Below, in pieces: positions 1 through 4,971 of a stretch of DNA of 6,278 nucleotides (within the stretch, counting starts at the first letter, position 1; each line of letters starts with the position of its first letter). Where the stretch lies: positions 1 to 6,278 of the forward strand of contig JABSSV010000178.1 of assembly GCA_013213875.1 (NCBI GenBank), given 5' to 3'. The position numbers were made by a program, and so were the translations under genes. Below the pieces are notes generated by a model that did not search any database, had not been told where the DNA came from, and saw only the letters and a list, made by a program, of their open reading frames with translations. This DNA is from Lysobacterales bacterium. Lineage in GTDB: Bacteria > Pseudomonadota > Gammaproteobacteria > Xanthomonadales > SZUA-36.

Positions 1-394
1 CATGCTGTTTCTTGCCCTGGGCGATACCTACTTCCACCTTGACCTTGCCCCGGTGCCAGTACATGGCGGTTGGCACGATGGTTTTGCCTTTGCGGTCAAC
101 CAGCGCACCCAGGCGCTCCAGTTCGCGTCGGTGGAGCAGCAGTTTGCGCGAGCGCATGGGTTCTGGCGTGATGTGGGTGCTGACCGTCGGTAGCGGATTG
201 ATCTGCGTGCCGACCAGAAAGGCTTCGCCATTGCGAATGAACACGTAGCTGTCAGAAAACTCGACGCGCCCTTCGCGTAGGGACTTCACTTCCCAGCCCT
301 CAAGCGCGACGCCGGCTTCCAGCCGCTCTTCGATGTGGTAATCGAAGCGGGCGCGCTTGTTCAGCGCAATCGTGTTTTGGCCGGGCTTGCTCAT
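1..394 (-). CDS. smpB: SsrA (tmRNA)-binding protein SmpB, 3' end cut by window
   Basis: SmpB binds tmRNA and delivers it to the A site of ribosomes stalled on broken mRNAs (trans-translation). The minus-strand frame begins at the ATG complementary to 392-394 and stays open to the left edge, giving 131 codons. It aligns through almost its whole length with E. coli SmpB (160 aa): the N-terminal IALNKRAR block, the LEGWEVKSLREG motif, SDSYV, GEAFL, the RSRKLLL motif, and finally VGIAQGKKQH just before the edge. About 25-30 residues are missing, namely the basic C-terminal tail that enters the mRNA channel and is needed for tagging. The truncation comes from the window, not from a mutation. An in-frame GTG lies two codons upstream (398-400), and a TAA four codons before that limits the frame, so the start is ATG 394 or GTG 400; MSK is the usual family beginning. 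No strong Shine-Dalgarno is seen. The gene is divergent from ratA. Confidence 0.96.
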   Translation of the reverse strand, partial: MSKPGQNTIALNKRARFDYHIEERLEAGVALEGWEVKSLREGRVEFSDSYVFIRNGEAFLVGTQINPLPTVSTHITPEPMRSRKLLLHRRELERLGALVDRKGKTIVPTAMYWHRGKVKVEVGIAQGKKQH

Positions 395-422
395 GGTCAC
401 GGGCGTCGTTTAGCAGGCCGCT

Positions 423-428
423 ATTGTA
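423..428 (-). promoter_or_regulatory. Candidate -10 element for smpB
   Basis: The minus strand reads TACAAT here (5 of 6 to the sigma-70 -10 consensus), which would start transcription near 416, about 22 nt before the smpB ATG. The best-spaced -35 (complement of 446-451, TGTTTT) is poor. The call rests on position and the -10 only. Confidence 0.35.
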
Positions 429-471
429 GGGCCAAGCCGGACGGGAAAACAGGCGTGCGCGATCACGAGGG

Positions 472-480
472 TGCTATAGT
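472..480 (+). promoter_or_regulatory. Candidate extended -10 promoter for ratA-rnfH
   Basis: The sequence TGCTATAGT is an extended -10 (TGn followed by TATAGT, 5 of 6 to TATAAT). The hexamer at the -35 distance (452-457, GGCGTG) has no resemblance to TTGACA, which is typical of extended -10 promoters. The predicted start near 487 leaves a leader of about 18 nt before the ratA ATG. Together with the smpB -10 on the other strand it explains the 395-504 gap. Confidence 0.5.
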
Positions 481-504
481 GCCGCCGTCTTTGAGTAGAA
501 GTCC

Positions 505-942
505 ATGCATATAGCCCGTTCCGCCCTTGTCACCCATGCTGCTGTCGACATGTACCGCCTGGTTCATGACGTGGCCTCCTATCCGGAATTTCTCAGCTGG
601 TGTACCCAGGCCGAGGTGCTGGAGGATCAGCCGCAGCTGCAGGTGGCCAGCCTGAGCATTAATGTGGGTGGCATGACCCAGCGCTTTACCACCCGCAACC
701 GACTGGAGCCGGGCGCGCGGCTGGTGCTGTCGCTGGTGGAAGGGCCTTTTCGTGAGCTGGTCGGTGAATGGCGCTTTCAGCAGCTCGGAGATGCGGGCAG
801 TAAAATTTCACTCAGTCTCGATTTCGAGGTCTCTTCCCGGCTCATGGCCAGCGCCTTCAGTAAGGGCTTCTCGCATGTGGCGGACCGCCTCGTGCGGGAT
901 TTTAGTCGTCGCGCTGCCGCCGTCTATGGGGGCCTGGCATGA
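505..942 (+). CDS. ratA: RatA family START-domain protein (Coq10-like, YfjG)
   Basis: 145 aa, matching the usual family length. It is a single-domain polyketide cyclase/START-fold protein. The family signature is clear: residues 5-9 RSALV, 16-23 MYRLVHDV, YPEFLSWC at 26-33 (usually YPEFLPWC), FTTRN at 61-65, the EGPFRELVGEW core at 79-89, and the C-terminal FSRRAAAVYG at 133-142. E. coli RatA was described as a toxin that binds 50S subunits and blocks 70S association; homologues are also related to Coq10, a ubiquinone-binding lipid carrier, so the true role here (ribosome, quinone, or other) is uncertain. The ATG at 505 is the best start because RSALV should lie at the extreme N terminus; the Shine-Dalgarno (around 495-501, GTAGAAG) is weak. 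The gene is the first of a two-gene unit, its stop overlapping the rnfH start by ATGA. The Pro-to-Ser change at residue 31 is a minor oddity. Confidence 0.93.
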   Translation: MHIARSALVTHAAVDMYRLVHDVASYPEFLSWCTQAEVLEDQPQLQVASLSINVGGMTQRFTTRNRLEPGARLVLSLVEGPFRELVGEWRFQQLGDAGSKISLSLDFEVSSRLMASAFSKGFSHVADRLVRDFSRRAAAVYGGLA

Positions 943-1262
943 GCCCTGAAGAGGTCAATGAAGGCCCCGCGGCCCATCTGGAAGTGGAGGTGGTCTACGG
1001 TGATCCGCAGCACCAGACCCTGCGGCAGCTGCGACTCGCCGCCGGCGCCACCGTAGCCGATGCGATCGCGGCGGCAGAACTTGAACGCGATTGGCCCGAG
1101 CTGGAGCTGGATCCTGACGCGGTGGGTGTGTGGGGTCGCAAGGTCAGCCTCGGGCAGGCGCTGAAGTCTGGCGACCGGGTGGAGGTCTACCGGCCCCTGC
1201 TGGCAGATCCGAAAGAGGTTCGGCGGGCCCGGGCTGAAGCCGCCCGCACCCAGGACGATTAG
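939..1262 (+). CDS. rnfH: RnfH family ubiquitin-like protein (RatB, UPF0125)
   Basis: 107 aa, about the family's usual size, with a short extra N-terminal stretch before the conserved beta-grasp fold. Recognisable blocks are LEVEVVYGDPQHQTL at 14-28, GATVADAI at 36-43, VGVWGRKVSL at 62-71 and the strongly conserved GDRVEVYRPL at 78-87, followed by ADPKEVRRARAEAAR. The family is ubiquitin/ThiS-like but here has no C-terminal Gly-Gly. Its role is unresolved: it was named for an rnf cluster in Rhodobacter and is called RatB beside ratA in E. coli. The ATG shares ATGA with the ratA stop, a coupling arrangement, with GGGGG at 928-932 as a possible weak ribosome site. The stop codon TAG (1260-1262) overlaps the stop of the convergent bamE gene. 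No terminator fits between them, so the two transcripts must overlap at their 3' ends. Confidence 0.93.
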   Translation: MSPEEVNEGPAAHLEVEVVYGDPQHQTLRQLRLAAGATVADAIAAAELERDWPELELDPDAVGVWGRKVSLGQALKSGDRVEVYRPLLADPKEVRRARAEAARTQDD

Positions 1263-1933
1263 CTGCCGGGCGTCACCAGGAAGGGTCGCCGACCGGTTTG
1301 CTCGGTGAGCTGTTGAAGGGCGCGCAGGCCTTCTTCCCGCGACAGATAACTGCCGCTACGAACGATAAAGAAGCCCACGTCGCCGATGACCTGGCCATAG
1401 ATGGTCGCCTCAATACCGTCCTCGGCCAGGGCGGCCAGCAAGCGGTCTGCATCGGAGCGGTAGGTAAAGGAGCCAAACTGCAGCGCCCAGCTCGGTGCGC
1501 CATCTTCGCTGAGAATCTCCAGGTCTTCGTAGTCGCGCGCGTCTTCGACTCTGACGCCGGGCACGTCGGCACCGGGTACCACAGCGCGTGGACCGTCCGC
1601 GGTGAGAACCCGCTCCCCCTCACCCTGGCGTACGCCGGTCATGCTGGTTAGCGTATCGTCGTCAAATTTCAGCGTGACCAGACGCCGTACCGGATCACCG
1701 CCGCGGCGGGCAAAGCTCGACAGGTAATCCCAACGATCCCGATGAAAGGGGTCATTGATGGCAGGCGTGCCCAGCAAGAAAGCCACCTGGTTCTTGCTCA
1801 TGCCCAGTTCCAGCTGGTCCAGGTCTTCCTGTTCCAGCGAGTTGCCCTGCTGGATATTCTGTTTGTAGATGATGTTGCAGCCGCTGGCCAGCATCAGGCT
1901 GGCGCACAGGGCAAGGAACAGGCGCATAGTCAT
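1259..1933 (-). CDS. bamE: Outer membrane assembly lipoprotein BamE with C-terminal SPOR domain
   Basis: 224 aa from the ATG at 1933 (or 222 from the ATG at 1927). Residues 1-18 form a lipoprotein signal peptide with a short basic start, a hydrophobic core and lipobox LASG before Cys19, closely matching E. coli BamE (LTAG-C). Residues 20-100 are a BamE/SmpA domain: QNIQQGN at 25-31, LELGMSKNQVAFLLGTP at 41-57, DPF at 61-63, RWDYL at 67-71. BamE stabilises the BAM complex that inserts beta-barrel proteins into the outer membrane. E. coli BamE ends at 113 aa. Here a Pro/Gly/acidic linker (about 101-146) leads to a SPOR-like domain (147-221) with WALQFGSF at 149-156, a helix with ADRLLAAL, and the second half-repeat FFIVRSGSYLSREEGLRAL at 188-206. 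The frame is open further upstream to a start at 2017, but that would bury the signal peptide, so I reject it. The gene is divergent from fur. Confidence 0.93.
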   Translation of the reverse strand: MTMRLFLALCASLMLASGCNIIYKQNIQQGNSLEQEDLDQLELGMSKNQVAFLLGTPAINDPFHRDRWDYLSSFARRGGDPVRRLVTLKFDDDTLTSMTGVRQGEGERVLTADGPRAVVPGADVPGVRVEDARDYEDLEILSEDGAPSWALQFGSFTYRSDADRLLAALAEDGIEATIYGQVIGDVGFFIVRSGSYLSREEGLRALQQLTEQTGRRPFLVTPGS

Positions 1934-1952
1934 GTGAGTCCGGGGAAAATCG

Positions 1953-1981
1953 TTAGCGTCACGAGGCGTGAATGATACAAT
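1953..1981 (+). promoter_or_regulatory. Candidate sigma-70 promoter for fur
   Basis: TACAAT at 1976-1981 (5 of 6) lies 17 bp downstream of a poor -35, TTAGCG at 1953-1958. The start would be near 1988, leaving a leader of about 80 nt before the GTG at 2071. The -10 sits inside a direct repeat of AATGAT (1971-1976 and 1979-1984). That repeat has some resemblance to the GATAAT-type units of Fur boxes, but does not make a convincing 19-bp box. Confidence 0.35.
1972..1977 (-). promoter_or_regulatory. Candidate -10 element for bamE
   Basis: The minus strand reads TATCAT (5 of 6 to TATAAT), which would start transcription about 35 nt before the bamE ATG. The -35 position (complement of 1995-2000, TGTGCG) is weak. 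It overlaps the candidate fur -10 on the opposite strand. Confidence 0.35.
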
Positions 1982-1985
1982 GATC

Positions 1986-2010
1986 GCCGCGCGCCGCACA
2001 GGGGCGCGGC
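1986..2010 (+). other. GC-rich inverted repeat in the bamE-fur gap
   Basis: GCCGCGC at 1986-1992 pairs with GCGCGGC at 2004-2010 (7 bp, 11-nt loop); an alternative register, CGCGCC/GGCGCG at 1990-1995/2003-2008, is also possible. It is followed on the plus strand by an A-rich stretch (2011-2024), not by T residues, so it is not an intrinsic terminator for either direction. If fur is transcribed from the promoter above, the hairpin lies at the very 5' end of its leader. Confidence 0.4.
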
Positions 2011-2055
2011 ACAACAAAAAAACATATCATGCAGGTTGCGCGGTTATGGCGCGTC

Positions 2056-2062
2056 AGAGGAG
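2056..2062 (+). promoter_or_regulatory. Ribosome binding site that sets the fur start at GTG 2071
   Basis: AGAGGAG lies 8 nt upstream of GTG 2071. It is the only good Shine-Dalgarno in the region; the ATG at 2029 is preceded by an A-rich stretch without one. This site therefore decides for the shorter Fur. Confidence 0.65.
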
Positions 2063-2070
2063 TGAGGAAG

Positions 2071-2475
2071 GTGGAATCAGATCGGCTTAGGGATGTTGGC
2101 CTAAAAGTCACGAAGCCGCGGCTCAAGATTCTTGAGTTGCTGGAGCGTCGCCGCTTCAAGCACATGACGGCGGATGATATCTATCGTGAGCTGAATCGGC
2201 ACGGTGACGATATGGGGCTGGCAACCGTGTACCGGGTGCTGAATCAGTTTGAGGCCGTAGGCCTGATCATCAAGCACAACTTCGAAGGCGGCCAGGCCTA
2301 CTACGAAATGGACAGTGGCGGACATCACGATCACATGGTCTGCATTGAGACCGGCAAGGTCATGGAGTTCGTCAACGAGGAAATCGAGGCCCTGCAACAT
2401 AAAATTGCGGAAGAGGCGGGCTATGAAATTGAGGATCACTCTCTGGTGATCTACGTGCGCCCCAAGCGCAGCTGA
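2071..2475 (+). CDS. fur: Ferric uptake regulator Fur
   Basis: 134 aa from a GTG start. Fur is a dimeric Fe(II)-dependent repressor of iron uptake genes. The N-terminal winged helix (about 1-82) includes GLKVTKPRLKIL at 10-21 and the recognition-helix motif GLATVYRVLNQFE at 49-61. The dimerisation and metal domain carries the family signature HHDHMVC at 85-91, with further ligand candidates His31, Glu79, Glu106 and His123. Only one Cys (91) is present; the second Cys of the E. coli CxxC zinc site is Thr94, as in Pseudomonas Fur. An in-frame ATG at 2029 would add 14 residues, but it has no ribosome site. The GTG at 2071 has AGAGGAG at 2056-2062 with 8-nt spacing, and gives a length and N terminus (ESDRLRDVGLKVT) that line up with the 134-aa Pseudomonas protein. 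The 3' end faces recN across 15 bp. Confidence 0.96.
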   Translation: MESDRLRDVGLKVTKPRLKILELLERRRFKHMTADDIYRELNRHGDDMGLATVYRVLNQFEAVGLIIKHNFEGGQAYYEMDSGGHHDHMVCIETGKVMEFVNEEIEALQHKIAEEAGYEIEDHSLVIYVRPKRS

Positions 2476-2490
2476 CCCCCGCTTGTCGTC

Positions 2491-4161
2491 TTACTGGAGC
2501 GTGGCGCTGGCCGCCTCCAGCATCTCCCGCGCATGCGCGCGGCTCTGATCGGAAACCTTACCGCCCAGCATGCGCGCAATTTCTTCCACCCGCGCATCGG
2601 CGGCCAGAACCTGGGCGGCCACAGCGGTGCTATCGGCTTTGGCCTGCTTGCTGACCTGTAATTGCTGATCCGCGCGCACAGCTACCTGTGCCAGGTGCGT
2701 GACGCATAGGGCCTGACCCTGATGTGCGGTTTTGCGCAATAGCAGGCCGACCGCATTGGCCGTATCGCCCCCTACGCCCGTATCAATCTCGTCGTAGACC
2801 TGCGTGCGGGCTGCCTTGTCAGCGCTGGCGACCTTAATGGCCAGGCTGATGCGCGACAATTCACCACCGGACGCCACCTTGGCCAGTGGGGCCAGCGGCA
2901 TGCCCGGATTAGCACTGACGCGCAGGGTAATCCGATCGTCGCCTGCCGCGCCGGGTGTGCCTTCCTGCTGGCTGACGGCGATCTCAAATTGCCCTCCGGC
3001 CATGCCTAAATCCTGCATAAGCGCTTGCACGGACTCCGCCAGGCGGCTGGCCGTAGCCTGACGCTGTGAAGACAGTTCTTTCGCTGCGCTGCGATAGTCC
3101 TGCAGGCAAGCCGCCACTTCCTCTTCGAGCGTTGCGCGCACCTCATCAAAACGTTCAGCCTGATCCAGCCGCTCCGCCAACTGGTCCCTGACCGTTTCCA
3201 GTGCTTCCAGATCTACCCCATGTTTGCGGGCGAGATCGCCCAGCGCATCAAGCTGCTGGGACACCTCCGTGAGGCGCTGGGGATCCAGCTCCACCCCGCC
3301 GGCGAAACTGGCCAGGCCGCTAGCCGCTTCACGCGTATTGATGGAGGCCTCTTCCAGCATGGCGACAACCTCCGTGAGCTCCACCGCCAGGCCTCGATGC
3401 GGCTCCAGCGCGGCCAAGGCCGCCGAGAGCTGTTGCGATGCGCCCTGTTGCTCATGCTCCAGCAGGGCGCCGGCCTGGTCCAGAGCCTGCAGCAGACCAC
3501 CACTGGCCGCCAGCAGCCGGTGCTCCTGTTCCAGCTCTGTGACTGCATCAGGCGGGAGCGCATGGGCCTCCAGCTCCTTGAGCTGATAGCGGAAAAACTC
3601 CAGTTCGGTCGGGGGCAGGGCGCTTTGGGCAGTGAGTTCCTCCAGGCGCGCATGTCGGGCTTGCCAGGCCAGGAACGCCGCCCGCACGGCATCCAGCGCT
3701 GCAGCGTGATCACCGGCGCGATCCAGTAGTTCGCGTTGCCGATTTTGATCGGTTAGTCGCACATGTTCATGCTGGCCATGAACCTCCACCAGCAGGTGCC
3801 CCAGCTCGGCCAGCTGCGCCACCGTGACCGGTGTGCCATTGATCCATGCGCGGGAGCGGCCGCTGGCCTGAATGGTCCGGCGCAGAAGCACCTGCTCACC
3901 TTCCTGCAATTCCTGTTGCTGCAGCCACTGCCGGGCGGCGGCATTTTGGTGCACGGAAAATTCGGCGGTGAGTTCGGCCCGGTCCGCACCGTTGCGGACC
4001 CAGCTGGCGTCTGAGCGTGCTCCCAGCAGCAGGCCCAGCGCGTCCACCATGATGGACTTGCCAGCGCCGGTTTCGCCGGAAATAGCGGTAAAGCCGGGCA
4101 TGAAGTCCTGTTCCAGTGACGGAACAATGGCGAAGTTGCGTATGTGCAGGTGTTGGAGCAT
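2491..4161 (-). CDS. recN: DNA repair ATPase RecN
   Basis: 556 aa (E. coli RecN is 553). RecN is an SMC-like ATPase acting early in recombinational repair of double-strand breaks. The N-terminal head has IRNFAIV at 7-13 and the Walker A motif GETGAGKS at 29-36, followed by RSRAWINGT and the VEVHGQHEH motif. The centre (about 150-400) is rich in Gln, Glu, Leu and Ala and is predicted to form the short antiparallel coiled coil. The C-terminal head has the ABC signature SGGELS at 431-436, Walker B QVYDEIDTG at 454-462 with catalytic Glu458, and the switch motif CVTHLAQV starting at 486. Walker B has Tyr where Phe is usual. The frame extends to a GTG at 4197, but MLQHLHIRNFAIV matches the family start, and the likely transcription start lies between the two, so ATG 4161 is chosen. 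The ribosome site is weak. I see no LexA box upstream. Confidence 0.96.
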   Translation of the reverse strand: MLQHLHIRNFAIVPSLEQDFMPGFTAISGETGAGKSIMVDALGLLLGARSDASWVRNGADRAELTAEFSVHQNAAARQWLQQQELQEGEQVLLRRTIQASGRSRAWINGTPVTVAQLAELGHLLVEVHGQHEHVRLTDQNRQRELLDRAGDHAAALDAVRAAFLAWQARHARLEELTAQSALPPTELEFFRYQLKELEAHALPPDAVTELEQEHRLLAASGGLLQALDQAGALLEHEQQGASQQLSAALAALEPHRGLAVELTEVVAMLEEASINTREAASGLASFAGGVELDPQRLTEVSQQLDALGDLARKHGVDLEALETVRDQLAERLDQAERFDEVRATLEEEVAACLQDYRSAAKELSSQRQATASRLAESVQALMQDLGMAGGQFEIAVSQQEGTPGAAGDDRITLRVSANPGMPLAPLAKVASGGELSRISLAIKVASADKAARTQVYDEIDTGVGGDTANAVGLLLRKTAHQGQALCVTHLAQVAVRADQQLQVSKQAKADSTAVAAQVLAADARVEEIARMLGGKVSDQSRAHAREMLEAASATLQ

Positions 4162-4190
4162 GGGACTCGAATCCGGTCGACCGCTGCAAA

Positions 4191-4199
4191 TTAGCACTC
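4191..4199 (+). promoter_or_regulatory. Exact left arm of a CIRCE operator, right arm absent
   Basis: TTAGCACTC is identical to one arm of CIRCE, the HrcA operator (TTAGCACTC-N9-GAGTGCTAA). The expected right arm at 4209-4217 is not there (GCAGCAATG). As a functional CIRCE this is incomplete; it is recorded because of where it lies, between recN and the grpE-dnaK heat-shock genes. It may be chance or a remnant. Confidence 0.25.
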
Positions 4200-4205
4200 A
4201 TTATA
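4200..4205 (-). promoter_or_regulatory. Consensus -10 element for recN
   Basis: The minus strand reads TATAAT, a perfect sigma-70 -10, placing the transcription start near 4193 and a leader of about 30 nt before ATG 4161. No good -35 is found at 16-18 bp (complement of 4223-4228 is ATGGCG), and there is no TGn extension. The site also argues against the GTG at 4197 as the start, because it would lie upstream of the message. Confidence 0.5.
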
Positions 4206-4207
4206 TA

Positions 4208-4244
4208 AAGCAGCAATGGGTCCGCCATGGGCACGGTGCTGCTT
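4208..4244. repeat. 8-bp inverted repeat between recN and grpE promoters
   Basis: AAGCAGCA at 4208-4215 and TGCTGCTT at 4237-4244 are perfect inverted copies separated by 21 bp. The right arm runs into the sigma-32 -35 element (4242-4248), and the left arm lies beside the recN -10. It could be a protein-binding site shared by the divergent genes, or coincidence. Confidence 0.4.
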
Positions 4245-4269
4245 GAAAGCGTAGGGGCCAACCCCATAT
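4242..4269 (+). promoter_or_regulatory. Heat-shock (sigma-32, RpoH) promoter of grpE
   Basis: CTTGAAA (4242-4248) and CCCCATAT (4262-4269) are separated by 13 bp. Both elements fit the E. coli RpoH consensus (CTTGAAA, N13-17, CCCCATnT) at every defined position. Transcription should begin about 7-9 nt after the -10 element, near 4276-4278. This places grpE, and probably dnaK, under sigma-32 control. Confidence 0.9.
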
Positions 4270-4289
4270 CCCGCAGGAGTGTGAATTGA

Positions 4290-4871
4290 ATGGGCCCTGC
4301 GGCCGGGGAGCTGAGTGTGAGCAGCGAGAACGACAAGTGCGAAGAAGTGGCGGAACAGACGCCGGAACAGGAAGTCACCACGGAGACGTCGGAGCTGGAA
4401 ACGCTGCGCGCGGCACTGGAGACAGCAGAACAACAGGCTGCGGAGCAGCGCGAGGCCATGCTGCGCATGCATGCGGAGATGGAAAATCTTCGCAAGCGGC
4501 TTATGCGGGACCTGGAGCGCTCGCGCAAGCGGGCGCTTGAGGGCGTTATGAAAGACCTGCTGCCCGTGCAGGACAGCCTGGAAAAGGGCCTGCAGGCGGC
4601 CGCTGGTGAGGATGCATCGATTGAGTCCTTGCGCGAGGGTAAGGCGTTGATTTACCGCATGCTGGACAAGCTGCTGCAGGATCACGGTGTGCAGCTGATC
4701 GACCCGGTCGGTGAGGCCTTTAATCCGGAGTTGCACGAGGCCATGAGCCTGATTCCCTCACCGGAGCATCCCCGTGACACGGTTATCGATGTGATTCAGA
4801 AGGGTTACCAGCTCAACGAGCGCCTGATTCGCCCGGCGCGCGTCATTGTATCGGCCGGAAGCGGCGAATAA
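4290..4871 (+). CDS. grpE: Nucleotide exchange factor GrpE
   Basis: 193 aa from ATG 4290 (E. coli GrpE is 197). GrpE is a homodimer that releases ADP from DnaK and so resets the Hsp70 cycle. Residues 1-35 are acidic and probably disordered. A long coiled coil (about 36-90) includes the conserved AEMENLRKR at 62-70. The helical bundle contains DLLPVQDSLEKGL at 89-101. The C-terminal beta-wing that contacts DnaK contains FNPELHEAM at 144-152 and QKGYQLNERLIRPARVIVS at 170-188; Glu177 replaces the Gly often seen in LxGR. ATG 4290 has AGGAGT at 4275-4280, but the sigma-32 start is expected to fall within that site. An in-frame GTG at 4317 has GGGGAG (4305-4310) at 6-nt spacing and would give a 184-aa protein beginning MSSEN; it is a serious alternative. 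The gene is divergent from recN and 118 bp upstream of dnaK. Confidence 0.96.
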   Translation: MGPAAGELSVSSENDKCEEVAEQTPEQEVTTETSELETLRAALETAEQQAAEQREAMLRMHAEMENLRKRLMRDLERSRKRALEGVMKDLLPVQDSLEKGLQAAAGEDASIESLREGKALIYRMLDKLLQDHGVQLIDPVGEAFNPELHEAMSLIPSPEHPRDTVIDVIQKGYQLNERLIRPARVIVSAGSGE

Positions 4872-4907
4872 AGCGGATTTCAGGGCCACAAGCGCGTAAA
4901 AAAGCGT

Positions 4908-4931
4908 ACCGGCAATTGAACTCAAGCCGGT
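4908..4931 (+). other. Hairpin in the grpE-dnaK gap
   Basis: ACCGGC at 4908-4913 pairs with GCCGGT at 4926-4931; inside, TTG and CAA can pair further. No T run follows, so it is not a standard intrinsic terminator. It could mark an mRNA processing or stability point between grpE and dnaK. A looser outer pairing (GGGCC at 4883-4887 with GGCCC at 4933-4937) is possible. Confidence 0.35.
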
Positions 4932-4940
4932 CGGCCCCAC

Positions 4941-4971
4941 TTAAGAATCAGTGCATTAAACAACCTATTAT
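4941..4971 (+). promoter_or_regulatory. Weak candidate promoter upstream of dnaK
   Basis: TATTAT at 4966-4971 (5 of 6 to TATAAT) is preceded at 19 bp by TTAAGA (4941-4946, 4 of 6 to TTGACA), a long spacing. The same stretch gives only a degenerate sigma-32 match (CTTAAGA, N14, CAACCTAT). dnaK may depend mainly on read-through from grpE. Confidence 0.25.

Noticed and set aside
2..248. Short frames on both strands across 2-248
   Set aside because: They all overlap smpB in other frames; the SmpB reading is strongly conserved to the window edge.
1934..2017. Upstream extension of bamE to a start at 2017
   Set aside because: It would place 28 residues before the lipoprotein signal peptide and would cover the divergent promoter region.
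2494..2520. Inverted repeat CTGGAG/CTCCAG as a fur or recN terminator
   Set aside because: It has no T run on either strand in the needed place and lies within recN codons.
3220..3729. A 169-codon plus-strand frame inside recN
   Set aside because: It is the shadow of the RecN coiled-coil region, whose Gln/Leu/Ala-rich codons rarely produce stops on the other strand.
4162..4197. Upstream GTG start for recN at 4197
   Set aside because: The added 12 residues have no family counterpart, and the TATAAT on the minus strand puts the transcription start downstream of this GTG.
4191..4736. A 181-codon minus-strand frame across grpE
   Set aside because: It lies opposite clear grpE coding sequence, runs through the sigma-32 promoter, and has no recognisable motif.
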